DNA of 64,000 nt from Brachyspira hyodysenteriae ATCC 27164. Lineage in GTDB: Bacteria > Spirochaetota > Brachyspiria > Brachyspirales > Brachyspiraceae. The DNA lies in contig NZ_CP015910.2 in NCBI RefSeq assembly GCF_001676785.2, forward strand, positions 124,001 through 188,000, written 5' to 3'. The position numbers were made by a program, and so were the translations under genes. Below are positions 8,695 through 17,795 of this stretch, one piece after another; the first letter of the stretch is position 1, and the number at the start of each line of letters is the position of its first letter. Under the pieces are notes generated by a model. That model did not search any database. It saw only the letters and a list, made by a program, of their open reading frames with translations, and was not told the origin of the DNA.

Positions 8695-10143
8695 TTATCC
8701 GGTATACTCTTCTATATAGTTACGCATAAGCATTTTTATTGTTTCTTTGTCGGCATCAAGTGAGGCAATATCAAATGCATCAATCATTATTTTGCGTTCC
8801 TCAGGTGTTAAGCATTTTACAGGATCTTTTGCTATGAATAATTTTTTATACTGCGAAGGTATTAATGTTTCATCGTCCATTAAAATTTCTTCATAAAGTT
8901 TTTCACCTTCTCTGATCCCTGTAAATATTATAGGAATATCTTTCTCTGTTAGTCCGTACATTTTAAGCATGTTTTTAGCTAAGTCTAAAATCTTTACAGG
9001 CTTTCCCATATCCAAAGTAAATATTATTCCGTCATTTAAAGTACATGCCTTTATAACTAGTCTTGCAGCTTCTCTTATAGACATAAAGAATCTTACCATT
9101 TCAGGGTGAGTTACAGTTAATGGTTTACCTTCTCTAATCTGCTTTTCAAATACAGGTATAACGCTTCCGCTGCTTCCTAAAACATTACCGAATCTTGTTA
9201 TTTTAAATGCAGTACTGTTTTGTTCATGAGATAAGGACATTATCATTCTTTCGCATATTCTTTTGCTTGCTCCCATTAATGAAGTAGGGCGAACTGCTTT
9301 GTCTGTTGATATAAATACAAAATTTTTAATATTATTTTTAATTGCAAGAGTAGCTATATTTTCAGTGGCTAGTATATTATTTTTTATTGCCTCTTCAGGA
9401 TAAGCTTCCATAAAAGGCAAATGTTTATGAGCGGCTGCATGGAAAATTATATCCGGATTTTCTTCTTTTAATATTTTATCAACTTTAACGTAATCTCTTA
9501 CATTTGAAATTATATAAGTAAATTTATGTTTGTTTTTTTCGTTTTTTCTGTCATTTATAGACATTATAAGGGAATGAATTGCACTTTCAGAATTATCTAA
9601 AGCCATAACTTTTTTTACAGGCAATGTAATCAATTGTCTTACAAGCTCGCTTCCTATAGAGCCTCCTCCTCCTGTAACTAGTATTGTTTTATCCTGATAG
9701 TATGCAGATATTTCTTTTTCATCAAATCCAATCTCTTCACGTCCTAGCAAATCTGATGGCTCTATATTTCTAATATCTTTTATAGAGGCATTTCCTTTTA
9801 TTATTTCAAAGAAGCAAGGAAGTATTTTATATTTTATTCCTGTAGGATATATAATATCTAATATTTCAAGAAGTTCTTTTTGCTTTAATGTTGGTATTGC
9901 AATTATGATTTCTTCTATCTCAATATTTTGATTTTTATAAAAATCTATTGTTTTTTCTATATCTTTAACTTTGCCTTTTACATCGATAGAGTGATTTTCA
10001 ATATTTACTTGTTTCTTATTTTCATCATCATCCAAAAAACAAAGTATATTATATTCGTTATTGTTATCAGAAGTTAATATTTCAGATGCAAGAGTTTCAC
10101 CTGCATTCCCAGCACCTATTATAACTATATTCTTTTTATTCAT
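8695..10143 (-). CDS. FlaA1/CapD-type nucleotide-sugar 4,6-dehydratase
   Basis: The 482-residue protein has two parts. Residues 1-140 form a Rossmann-like domain (IVIIGAGNAGETLA). The rest, from about residue 150, is an extended short-chain dehydrogenase with TGGGGSIGSELVRQL as its NAD-binding loop and STDKAVRPTSLMGASKR as its active-site block, where Met replaces the usual Tyr as in FlaA1, PglF and CapD. These enzymes convert UDP-GlcNAc to a 4-keto-6-deoxy sugar for glycans, flagellin sugars or LOS. The four N-terminal membrane helices of PglF/WbpM are absent, so this form should be soluble. It stands alone on its strand, and its exact sugar product is unknown. Confidence 0.88.
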   Translation of the reverse strand: MNKKNIVIIGAGNAGETLASEILTSDNNNEYNILCFLDDDENKKQVNIENHSIDVKGKVKDIEKTIDFYKNQNIEIEEIIIAIPTLKQKELLEILDIIYPTGIKYKILPCFFEIIKGNASIKDIRNIEPSDLLGREEIGFDEKEISAYYQDKTILVTGGGGSIGSELVRQLITLPVKKVMALDNSESAIHSLIMSINDRKNEKNKHKFTYIISNVRDYVKVDKILKEENPDIIFHAAAHKHLPFMEAYPEEAIKNNILATENIATLAIKNNIKNFVFISTDKAVRPTSLMGASKRICERMIMSLSHEQNSTAFKITRFGNVLGSSGSVIPVFEKQIREGKPLTVTHPEMVRFFMSIREAARLVIKACTLNDGIIFTLDMGKPVKILDLAKNMLKMYGLTEKDIPIIFTGIREGEKLYEEILMDDETLIPSQYKKLFIAKDPVKCLTPEERKIMIDAFDIASLDADKETIKMLMRNYIEEYTG

Positions 10144-10273
10144 TATATATGCAATCCCAAGTATATATATTCATATTAGGTTTATAGTATATATTTTTTT
10201 TTTTATTATACAAGTATACAAGATTTGATAATTACTTTTTAATTATATATTTATTTTATTTTTATAAAAAAGT

Positions 10274-10301
10274 TTGACAAATTAAATGTTTTTTGTAGAA
10301 T
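10274..10301 (+). promoter_or_regulatory. Sigma70-type promoter for the PIN-domain gene
   Basis: TTGACA (10274-10279), a 16-base spacer and TAGAAT (10296-10301), 37 bases before the start codon. Confidence 0.6.
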
Positions 10302-10338
10302 TGTTTTATAATTAGTGCATCTAAAATTAGGATGATAT

Positions 10339-10881
10339 ATGCATAAAACAAATAATAATTATAACAGAAACAATAATAAAAATAATACAAATAAAGTGGA
10401 TGTAAAAAAATTATTTTCTGATATAGGCACGGTAGCCAATGTCTTAGGTAAAATAATAACGACTTCTAAGGTTGTAGTAGATGAATTAAAAAATCAATCT
10501 GGTATATTATATGTATTTGATACTAATGCCTTAATGAATGATCCTAATTTAATTACTATACAAAAAAGAAATAGCAGTTATATTGTACCTATTGTTGTTT
10601 TAGAAGAATTGGATAAATTAAAATTGGATAAAAATAGATCGCAAAAAGCAAGTAATGCTATAAGAGCTATTAATAAATCAAATGTTCGTATAGAAAAATA
10701 TAGCGAACATGTTTTACCAAAAGATTTTGATATGAGAAATAATGATAATAAAATACTTGCAACGGCAATGAAATTTTCAAATAAAAATGTTGTTATAGTA
10801 ACAGAAGATAATAATTTAAAAAATAAAGCAAAGTCTCAAAATATTAGATGTATATCCTTATCAGAGTTTAGGAGATCATAA
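10339..10881 (+). CDS. Free-standing PIN-domain protein of the PhoH2 (YlaK) type
   Basis: The protein has 180 residues. Residues 1-54 are an Asn/Lys-rich leader, and residues 55-180 form a PIN domain like the N-terminal half of PhoH2 proteins: YVFDTNALMNDPN, then IVPIVVLEELDKLKLDK and an ArraiR-like ASNAIRAI. The four acidic residues expected in a PIN nuclease are present: Asp61, Glu90, Asp136 and Asp157. PhoH2 proteins normally continue into a C-terminal PhoH helicase/ATPase of about 250 residues. Here a stop follows the last PIN strand, and the next 324 bases are repeat-rich and non-coding. It is therefore an RNase-like domain without its motor. No antitoxin gene is adjacent. Confidence 0.8.
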   Translation: MHKTNNNYNRNNNKNNTNKVDVKKLFSDIGTVANVLGKIITTSKVVVDELKNQSGILYVFDTNALMNDPNLITIQKRNSSYIVPIVVLEELDKLKLDKNRSQKASNAIRAINKSNVRIEKYSEHVLPKDFDMRNNDNKILATAMKFSNKNVVIVTEDNNLKNKAKSQNIRCISLSEFRRS

Positions 10882-10990
10882 ATATTATAATTAAGAATAT
10901 ATAATTACTCTTCAAACTTTATTATATTTTAATTTTATTAATCTGTAATTTTGTGCATGTCTATAGTAAAAGTTTATAAAAATATAATTT

Positions 10991-11199
10991 TATTTACATT
11001 CCCGCCCTTTATGTTTTCTAATTTCATTTTAAATTATAATTTTATTAATATTTAAAATTTTAATTTGATATTAAAACGCCCGCCCAAGTTTTTATTAGAG
11101 TTAACATCTGCTCAACGCACGGTTAATTTTATATTATTAGATAATAAAATTAGAATTATAAATTTATTATAATTATGAATCTGCTCTGCGTGCGGTAAT
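10991..11199. repeat. Modular intergenic repeat, copy 3
   Basis: The modules are TTTACATTCCCGCCCTTTAT (10991-11010, one half of the palindrome), CGCCCGCCCAAGTTTTTATT (11077-11096), CTCAACGCACGGTTAA (11111-11126) and CTCTGCGTGCGGTAAT (11184-11199). The unit fills the gap between the convergent PIN and hpt genes and ends 7 bases from the hpt stop codon. Confidence 0.75.
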
Positions 11200-11205
11200 T
11201 TATTT

Positions 11206-11736
11206 TTATTCAACTACTCCAATGTATGGAAGATTTCTGTATTTCTGAGCATAGTCAATTCCATATCCTACAACAAACTCATCTTCAATATCAAAACCAT
11301 TATAGTCGATTTTAATGTCAACTTTTCTTCTTGAAGGTTTATTTAGAAGAGTGCATATTTTAAGAGAAGCAACATTTCTAGTTTTTAATACTTCGCATAT
11401 TTTCTCTAAAGTGTATCCTGTATCTATTATATCTTCTACTATAATTACATCTCTTCCTGTAAGAGGGATGTCAACATCTTTAAGTATTTTAATTTCAGAA
11501 CCTATTTTATTATTACCATAGCTAGATACTATCATAAAATCAATTTCCACAGGTACATTAATATATCTTGATAAATCAGCAATGAATATAAAAGAACCTT
11601 TTAAAAGTCCTATTATACATGGTATATTTTCTTTATTTTTAAGATCATTAGAAATTTGTTCTGCTAATTCTTTAACTTTCTTATTTATATCTTCCTCGGA
11701 TATAAGTACTTTTGATATATGCTCATCTTTTTTCAT
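11206..11736 (-). CDS. hpt: Hypoxanthine phosphoribosyltransferase
   Basis: The protein has 176 residues, typical for bacterial Hpt. The PRPP-binding loop DVIIVEDIIDTGYTLEKI lies near residues 95-110, and earlier conserved parts include GLLKGSFIFIADLSRYI and MIVSSYGN, with FVVGYGIDYAQKYRNLPYIG at the C-terminus. It converts hypoxanthine or guanine plus PRPP to IMP or GMP in purine salvage. It is transcribed alone in this window, with no tilS or ftsH neighbour as seen in many Firmicutes. Assignment is firm; the balance between hypoxanthine and guanine use cannot be read from the sequence. Confidence 0.95.
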   Translation of the reverse strand: MKKDEHISKVLISEEDINKKVKELAEQISNDLKNKENIPCIIGLLKGSFIFIADLSRYINVPVEIDFMIVSSYGNNKIGSEIKILKDVDIPLTGRDVIIVEDIIDTGYTLEKICEVLKTRNVASLKICTLLNKPSRRKVDIKIDYNGFDIEDEFVVGYGIDYAQKYRNLPYIGVVE

Positions 11737-11879
11737 AAATTATCCCTTAATTTTTTATAGTGATTTTTTTATATATTATCGTATATAAATAATAATTTAA
11801 TTAAAAATAAAAATATATTTTAAATTATTTGTAATGAATGAATTGATTATATAAATAAGATAAAGTTTATATTATTAAA

Positions 11880-11919
11880 AAATCCGACAGATAAAATATT
11901 TTATCTGTCGGATTTGTAC
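11880..11919 (-). terminator. Terminator of the bcd-etfBA operon
   Basis: A perfect 36-base palindrome (11880-11915, 18-base arms beginning AAATCCGACAG) lies 31 bases past the etfA stop. On the reverse strand it is followed by a U-run. Confidence 0.85.
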
Positions 11920-11946
11920 TTTATTAAAAGCTTAAATTATTCTAAA

Positions 11947-12966
11947 TTAATTAGCTTTTTTAGCTTCTATAGCTTTTGCTAACTCTTCAGCTAATAGAGG
12001 AAGTACTTTATTAACATCTCCTACTATACCTAAATCAGCAATTCCAAACATTGGAGCATCTTTATCTTTGTTTATAGCAATGATATATTCAGATTCTTCC
12101 ATACCAGCCATGTGCTGAATAGCACCAGAAATACCGCAAGCGAAGTATATATTAGGTCTTACTGTTTTACCTGTCTGACCAACTTGTCTAGACTGTTCTA
12201 TGAATCCAGCATCAACAGCAGCTCTTGAACCAGAAACGATAGCACCGATTTTAGAAGCTACAGCCTCAAGATTCTTGAAGTTTTCTTTAGAACCTACACC
12301 TCTACCTCCAGATACCAATATCTTAGCTTCTGTAATATCAATTTTCTTAGTAGATTCTTTTACTACATCTAAGATTTTAACTTTCATTTTAGAAGTGTCT
12401 ATAGTTAAAGGTAATACTTCAACTTTACCTTTTTTTCCTTCTTCTTTAGCTAGCTTTTGCATTACACCAGGTCTTACAGTAGCCATTTGAGGTCTGTGAT
12501 CAGGACAAACAATAGTAGCCATCAAGTTTCCGCCGAATGCAGGTCTTGTCATTCCGAAAACTTTAGTTTCATCATCTATATCTAATTTTGTACAGTCAGC
12601 AGTAAGTCCTGTAGATATTCTTGAAGATACTCTAGGAGCTAAGTCTCTTCCTAAAGTAGTTGCACCTAATAAAACTATTTCAGGTTTTTTAGCATTTATT
12701 ATTGCAGTTAATGCTTGAGCATAAGCTTCAGTATCGTATTGTTTTAAAAGTTCATTATCAACAACAACTACTTCATCAGCACCATACTCAACTAAAGTTT
12801 GAGCTAAACCTTCTATTTTATGTCCTACTAAAGCTGCTGTTACAGATACATTTAATTTAGCAGCAAGTTTTTTTGCTTCACCGATTAATTCTAAACCTAC
12901 GTTTTGAATTACACCGTCTCTTTGTTCTGCGAATACTAATATTCCTTTGTAATCACTTAAATTCAT
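11947..12966 (-). CDS. etfA: Electron transfer flavoprotein, alpha subunit
   Basis: The 339-residue protein has the ETF alpha layout. The N-terminal nucleotide-binding-like domain runs from ILVFAEQRDGVIQ. The C-terminal FAD domain begins near residue 205 with the signature ILVSGGRGVGSKENF, then SRAAVDAGF, QVGQTGKTVRP, YFACGISGAIQH and INKDKDAPMF. It pairs with EtfB to carry electrons to or from butyryl-CoA dehydrogenase. It is the last gene of a three-gene operon (38-base gap after etfB) that ends in a strong hairpin at 11880-11915. Whether this ETF bifurcates electrons to ferredoxin, as in clostridia, is likely from the gene context but not shown here. Confidence 0.96.
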   Translation of the reverse strand: MNLSDYKGILVFAEQRDGVIQNVGLELIGEAKKLAAKLNVSVTAALVGHKIEGLAQTLVEYGADEVVVVDNELLKQYDTEAYAQALTAIINAKKPEIVLLGATTLGRDLAPRVSSRISTGLTADCTKLDIDDETKVFGMTRPAFGGNLMATIVCPDHRPQMATVRPGVMQKLAKEEGKKGKVEVLPLTIDTSKMKVKILDVVKESTKKIDITEAKILVSGGRGVGSKENFKNLEAVASKIGAIVSGSRAAVDAGFIEQSRQVGQTGKTVRPNIYFACGISGAIQHMAGMEESEYIIAINKDKDAPMFGIADLGIVGDVNKVLPLLAEELAKAIEAKKAN

Positions 12967-13004
12967 TATCTATCTCCTTTTTCTAAGGTTCTTTGTTAAT
13001 TTAA

Positions 13005-13790
13005 TTAAATAACAAATTTTTCTTTTAATTTTTCAATTATGATATTAACAGCTTCTTTTGTATCAACTTCAAATACTTTACCGGCTTGTTTAGCTCCTTT
13101 AGTAAATGATTTTTTAACTTTTGTAGGAGAACCAGTAAGACCAATCAAAGAAGGGTCAATTTTTATAGTTTCAGAAGACCAAATTTCAATTTCTTTATCA
13201 TAAGCTTCAACAATTCCTTTAACTCTCATGTATCTTGGGCTATTAGCTTCTGATAATACTGTTATTAATGCTGGTAATTGAACGTTTAGTAGGTAATATC
13301 CATCTTCTATTACTCTTTTTACTGTTAATGATTTATCAGCTTCGTTATATTGAATTTCTTTTGCATAAGAAATTTGAGGTATTTGTAAGTGTTCAGCTGT
13401 TTGAGGACCAACTTGAGCAGTATCACCGTCTATAGCTTGTCTTCCTGAAATAATAATATCATATTCTAAAGTTCTTAAAGCAGCTGCTAATGTATTAGAA
13501 GTAGCTAATGTATCAGCACCGCCGAATTTTCTATCTGTTATAAGAATAGCTCTGTCTGCTCCCATAGCATAAGCTTCTCTTAATATTGCTTCAGCTTGAG
13601 GAGGTCCCATAGTTATTACAGTTACATGAGCACCGTATTTATCTTTTAATTTTAAAGCTTCTTCTAAACCTGCTTTATCATCTGGGTTCATTATACTAGG
13701 AACACCATCTCTTATTAATGTACCTTTTACAGGGTCTAGTTTAATTTCTGTTGTATCTGGAACCTGTTTTATACAAACTACTATTTTCAT
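13005..13790 (-). CDS. etfB: Electron transfer flavoprotein, beta subunit
   Basis: The 261-residue protein starts with the family signature IVVCIKQVPDTTEIKLDP. It continues with GLEEALKLKDKYG, ADTLATSNTLAAAL, ISGRQAIDGDTAQVGPQTAEHL (the conserved loop near residue 120) and the C-terminal arm that wraps EtfA. In bifurcating systems this subunit holds the extra FAD. It is the middle gene of bcd-etfB-etfA, with an AGG-type ribosome site before the ATG at 13790. Clostridial operons add crt, thl and hbd; those are not in this window. Confidence 0.96.
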   Translation of the reverse strand: MKIVVCIKQVPDTTEIKLDPVKGTLIRDGVPSIMNPDDKAGLEEALKLKDKYGAHVTVITMGPPQAEAILREAYAMGADRAILITDRKFGGADTLATSNTLAAALRTLEYDIIISGRQAIDGDTAQVGPQTAEHLQIPQISYAKEIQYNEADKSLTVKRVIEDGYYLLNVQLPALITVLSEANSPRYMRVKGIVEAYDKEIEIWSSETIKIDPSLIGLTGSPTKVKKSFTKGAKQAGKVFEVDTKEAVNIIIEKLKEKFVI

Positions 13791-13827
13791 TTCTATTCCT
13801 CCATAAATATTTTATTTACTAATTGGC

Positions 13828-14973
13828 TTATTTTAAAAGGCTGCCTGCTATTACCATTCTTTGAACTTCTGATGTACCTTCATAGATTTCAGTAATCTTA
13901 GCATCTCTCATCATTCTTTCAACAGGATATTCTCTTGTATATCCGTATCCACCATGAAGCTGAACGGCTTTAGTTGTTACTTCCATTGCAGTTTCAGAAG
14001 CGAATAATTTAGCTCTTGCAGCATCTACTGAATATGGAAGATGGTTGCTTTCTCTCCAAGCAGCTTTATAAACAAGAAGTCTTGCAGCTTCTACTTTTAC
14101 TTCAAGGTTAGCTAATTGGAATTGAGTGTTTTGGAAATTAGCTATTGTTCTTCCAAATTGTTTTCTTTCTTTTACATAAGCAACAGTTTCATCAAGAGCA
14201 CCTTGAGCGATACCTAATGCTTGAGAAGCAATTCCTATTCTTCCTCCGTCAAGAGTCATCATAGCAATTTTGAATCCTTTTCCTAATTCTCCTAATAGGT
14301 TATCTTTTGGTATTCTTGCATTTTCGAATATTAATTCGCAAGTTGCAGATCCTCTGATTCCCAATTTTTTCTCTTTTTTACCAACAGTAAATCCAGGAGT
14401 TGTTGATTCAACTATAAATGCAGAAATTCCTTTTAATCCTTTTGATTTGTCTGTCATAGCAAATATTACATATACATTTGCATATCCTGAATTTGTTATG
14501 AATATTTTAGAACCATTAATTACCCATTCATTAGTAGCTTCGTCTAATACAGCTACAGTTTGCTGACCTGCAGCATCTGTACCAGCATTTGGTTCAGTAA
14601 GACCGAATGCACCAAGCCATTCGCCGCTAGCCATTTTAGGAACATATTTTTGTTTTTGAGCCTCTGTACCGAATTGTAAAATAGGCCAAGTTCCAAGAGA
14701 AGTGTGAGCAGAAAGTATAACACCTGTAGTACCGCAAACTCTTGATAATTCTTCAACAGCCATAGCGTACATTAAGTTGTCTCCGCCAGCTCCGCCGTAT
14801 TCTTTAGGAATTGGAATACCCATAAGTCCGATTTCAGCCATTTTTTTAACAGTTTCAACAGGAAATCTTTCTTCCTCGTCAAGTTCTGTCGCTAAAGGTT
14901 TTACCTCTTTTTCAGCAAATTCTCTAATCATTTGTCTGAAAAGTTGATGTGTTTTAGGCAAATTAAATTCCAT
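13828..14973 (-). CDS. bcd: Butyryl-CoA dehydrogenase (short-chain acyl-CoA dehydrogenase)
   Basis: The 381-residue protein has all acyl-CoA dehydrogenase signatures: FGLTEPNAGTDAAGQQT near residue 130, ITNSGYANVYVIFAMTD around FAD, the QFGRTIANFQNTQFQLA helix, and QLHGGYGYTREYPVERMMRDAKITEIYEGTSEVQ near the end, cited here as separate parts. The Glu of IYEGTSEVQ is the usual catalytic base of short-chain enzymes. With the ETF genes directly downstream it most likely reduces crotonyl-CoA to butyryl-CoA in butyrate formation. It heads the operon; upstream lie 1.3 kb of AT-rich non-coding DNA. Chain-length preference is inferred from context. Confidence 0.92.
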   Translation of the reverse strand: MEFNLPKTHQLFRQMIREFAEKEVKPLATELDEEERFPVETVKKMAEIGLMGIPIPKEYGGAGGDNLMYAMAVEELSRVCGTTGVILSAHTSLGTWPILQFGTEAQKQKYVPKMASGEWLGAFGLTEPNAGTDAAGQQTVAVLDEATNEWVINGSKIFITNSGYANVYVIFAMTDKSKGLKGISAFIVESTTPGFTVGKKEKKLGIRGSATCELIFENARIPKDNLLGELGKGFKIAMMTLDGGRIGIASQALGIAQGALDETVAYVKERKQFGRTIANFQNTQFQLANLEVKVEAARLLVYKAAWRESNHLPYSVDAARAKLFASETAMEVTTKAVQLHGGYGYTREYPVERMMRDAKITEIYEGTSEVQRMVIAGSLLK

Positions 14974-15471
14974 TCTAACCCTCCTGATGATTATCTTTGA
15001 AAATAAAATTTTTGAATTTTAGTTAATTTATTTTTTTGTTTAAAATATAATATATTTTTTATTAAAAATCAAATCATATAATATGATAAAAATGGTTTTT
15101 TGTTTAATTTTAAAACAAAAAATGTATAAAATTAAGCAAATATTGTGTTTTATTATTACTTAATCTTCCTTAATTATAGCAATTTCTTCTATAGATTTGC
15201 TTAAAAATGTATTGAGAAAGTTATAATATTTAATTAGTTTTTTATTCTTTTTATATAAATTCAATTCTAAATATTATAAAATAATTAAGCTTTTTATTTC
15301 TAATTAGAAATAGTATTTTAATTAAACTTTGAATTGTTTTTGTAATACTTATTTTTTATTGTTGCTATGATAAATATATTTTCTTTTTTAATAAATTAAA
15401 TAAGCGGCTTAAGTTTGATTTATTTTTAAGTAATAATAAATAGACTATAAATTGCTGATTAAGTTTTTAGA

Positions 15472-15763
15472 AAATTTATTTTTATGTTTTATATGATTGA
15501 ATATTCTTATTGTTATACCTCAATTATTGATACTTTCTCAATTAATTAAAAATTTCAGTTACTTTATTTTTAAGCTATAAACAAACGGCCACAATAAATA
15601 GCTAATGAATTTTTTATAAAATTATTTTTATGTTTTATATGATTGAATATTGATTATTATCATACCTCAATTACTAATAATTTCTTAATTAATTAAAATT
15701 TTAGTTAATTTATTTTTTAGACTATAAACAAACATCCAAAATAAATAACTAATGAATTTTTAG
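15472..15763. repeat. 146-base imperfect tandem repeat, two copies
   Basis: The block containing TTTTATGTTTTATATGATTG starts near 15480 and recurs 146 bases later near 15626. Both copies continue through ATACCTCAATTA, a CTYAATTAATTAAAA motif, AGCTATAAACAAAC or AGACTATAAACAAAC, and AATAAATARCTAATGAATTTTT. Differences are scattered. A worn partial unit may precede it (15410-15465). Confidence 0.75.
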
Positions 15764-16205
15764 AAAGTTCATCATTGGCAGTAATAATGAATTTTATATT
15801 TATTTGTTATTATTTATTCTTTTTGTACTTATTAAGTAAAATTATTACTACTATATTATTTATTATATTCAAAAATTACTTTTATTAAGATATGTTTTTA
15901 TTAAATAAAATATTTTTCTATATTATAATTTTTTGATATAGGTTTTTTATTATTATAAAAGCATAATAAAAATAGTTCTATATCGGACTTTATAATTATA
16001 GTTTTAAAATTTAAAATATTTTTTTAAATTGTTATGTGCATGAATAGTTAGTATTATGTTAGTGCGGGATTTAAATATTTTTAAAAATAATAATAAATTG
16101 TGTTTAGTGAATTCTATATTGTTAAATTTTAAAATTATATAGCTATGTTATATAATTTAATAAAATAGTGGAAATAATATGTCAAATTATATTTTTTTAT
16201 TTTGC

Positions 16206-16245
16206 TTGATTTTTTTAAAAATATTGATACACTATTAGAATAGTG
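16206..16245 (+). promoter_or_regulatory. Probable V-ATPase operon promoter with operator-like palindrome
   Basis: TTGATT (16206-16211), a 16-base spacer and TACACT (16228-16233). A perfect inverted repeat, CACTATT-AG-AATAGTG (16230-16245), covers the -10 box and the expected start of transcription. The first gene starts at 16305. Promoter and operator were read by eye. Confidence 0.45.
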
Positions 16246-16304
16246 TTTTTGGAGAAATTTTTTAAAATTCTATAAATCAATTTATAAAAAGTCAAGGAGT
16301 TATT

Positions 16305-16919
16305 ATGGCTGAAGAGAAAAAATTAGACTCCCTTCTTGAGCGCATATATCAAGACGGTGTTGAAAAATCCAACAAAAAAGCTGATGAAATAATCTCAAAT
16401 GCTAAAAGCGAAGCTGACAGAATTATAAAAGAAGCAGAAGCAAAATCAGAAGAAATTATTAAAGAGGCAGAAAGAAAGTCAGAAGAGCTAAAGAAGAATA
16501 CAATAACAGATGTTCGTATGGCAGGCGAGCAGTCAATCAGTGCTTTAAAACAAAGAATAAAGGATTTAGTAACTGCTAAAGTTTTAGAAGAAGGTTTGAA
16601 AGGAGCTTTTGCAGATACTTCTTTCTTGAAAGATTTAATTCTTGAGGTAGTAAAAAAATGGGATATTACTTCAAGCGATGCAGATGTAACAGTATATTTC
16701 CCAGAATCAAAAAAAGCAGATATAGATTCATCTTTTGAGAAATCTATAAAAAGTGCTATAAAGAACGCTACTATTAATTTTGATAAAAAATTATCTAATG
16801 GTTTCAAAATTGTTCCTGAAGGCGGAAATTATCAGCTGCAGTTTACAGATGAGGATTTCGTAGAGTTTTTCAGTGATTATATTAAAGCAAAAACGGAAGA
16901 AGTGATTTTTAGTAAATAA
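16305..16919 (+). CDS. atpE: V-type ATPase subunit E (peripheral stalk)
   Basis: The 204-residue protein begins with a long Lys/Glu/Ala coiled coil (residues 1-75, with repeats such as ADRIIKEAEAKSEEIIKEAE) and ends in a small globular domain with a predicted beta/alpha pattern. This is the layout of V-ATPase subunit E, the stator stalk that clamps the A3B3 head. It is first in a seven-gene operon with a clear AAGGAG ribosome site (16293-16298). The DUF2764 gene follows 11 bases later. The matching G/H stalk partner is not obvious in the operon. Confidence 0.85.
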   Translation: MAEEKKLDSLLERIYQDGVEKSNKKADEIISNAKSEADRIIKEAEAKSEEIIKEAERKSEELKKNTITDVRMAGEQSISALKQRIKDLVTAKVLEEGLKGAFADTSFLKDLILEVVKKWDITSSDADVTVYFPESKKADIDSSFEKSIKSAIKNATINFDKKLSNGFKIVPEGGNYQLQFTDEDFVEFFSDYIKAKTEEVIFSK

Positions 16920-16930
16920 GAGGGGTGAGT

Positions 16931-17767
16931 ATGGGATCATATTATTATCTTATCTCAGGTCTTCCCGAAGTGAAACTTTCTGATGCTAAGGCTAAGTATG
17001 ATATTAATGAAATTACTCAAAGCATATTATCTAGTTTAAGTGCTAAAGATGCTAAATTTTTTAAGTATCTTGTATATCAAAATGATAATAAAAATTTAGT
17101 AAGTGCTATAGCAAAACAAAAGGGATTATTTACTCCTTATATAGAACATATAGAACCATCAATATTCAGTAAAGAAGAAATGCAGAAATATTCAAGCATA
17201 TCAAATTTGCCATTATATATGAGTAAATTTTTAGAAGACAGTAAGAATGTTGAATGGGAAAATGCAAGACATATAGAAAATACTCTTTTAAATTTGTATT
17301 ATGAAGAGATGATACAAAGCGGTAATTCATTTATAAAAAATTATGCTTTATTTATGAGAGATATGAAGAATGTTCTTGCTGCTTTAAATGGAAGAGGTTT
17401 AGGTTTCAGCAGTGATGAGATAGCTAAAGAGCTTATAGGAGATTATTCTTTAATATCTGCATTGACAAAATCTACAGCTTCAGATTTCGGAGTAGGCAGA
17501 GAGATACCATATATTAATACTATTGTAGAGACATTCAATTCATCAGATAAAGCAGATCCATATAATATGGAAAACATAGAATGTTCTTTGGTAAGAGAAT
17601 TTTTAGATAAATTAACATCTATAAAATCTTTCACAACAGATAATGTTTTTGCTTATTATATAAATCTCACTTATGCTGTTAGTATAAATGGAAGAAACGA
17701 AGAGGAAGGTAAAAAACATTTGGAGACGCTAATAGGTTCTTTGAAGGCAAAAGCGTCTGCTATGTAA
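16931..17767 (+). CDS. DUF2764 protein of the V-ATPase operon
   Basis: This 278-residue protein matches the DUF2764 family found at this position in spirochete V-ATPase operons (it begins GSYYYLISGLPEVKLSD). It is mainly alpha-helical, with no membrane segment. I chose the ATG at 16931 because AGAGGGG lies at a proper distance; a GTG two codons earlier overlaps that site. Many V-ATPase operons carry subunit C (V-type d) here, a mostly helical protein that couples rotor to stator. The size, position and fold class make it a candidate replacement for subunit C, which is my inference. Confidence 0.82.
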   Translation: MGSYYYLISGLPEVKLSDAKAKYDINEITQSILSSLSAKDAKFFKYLVYQNDNKNLVSAIAKQKGLFTPYIEHIEPSIFSKEEMQKYSSISNLPLYMSKFLEDSKNVEWENARHIENTLLNLYYEEMIQSGNSFIKNYALFMRDMKNVLAALNGRGLGFSSDEIAKELIGDYSLISALTKSTASDFGVGREIPYINTIVETFNSSDKADPYNMENIECSLVREFLDKLTSIKSFTTDNVFAYYINLTYAVSINGRNEEEGKKHLETLIGSLKAKASAM

Positions 17768-17795
17768 TGTATGTATAATTAATTAGGAGATAGAA

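Larger units (their letters stand above)
14974..16304. other. 1.3-kb gene-free AT-rich spacer between bcd and the V-ATPase operon
   Basis: No open frame with a credible ribosome site or coding pattern is visible on either strand. The stretch consists mostly of T-runs and A-runs, with a two-copy tandem repeat (15472-15763) and a probable promoter with a small palindrome at its right end (16206-16245). I see no tRNA, no DnaA-box cluster and no known riboswitch signature. Confidence 0.7.

Noticed and set aside
14974-16304. Replication origin
   Set aside because: The gap is AT-rich, but I see no cluster of DnaA boxes (TTATCCACA-like) and no dnaA or dnaN nearby.
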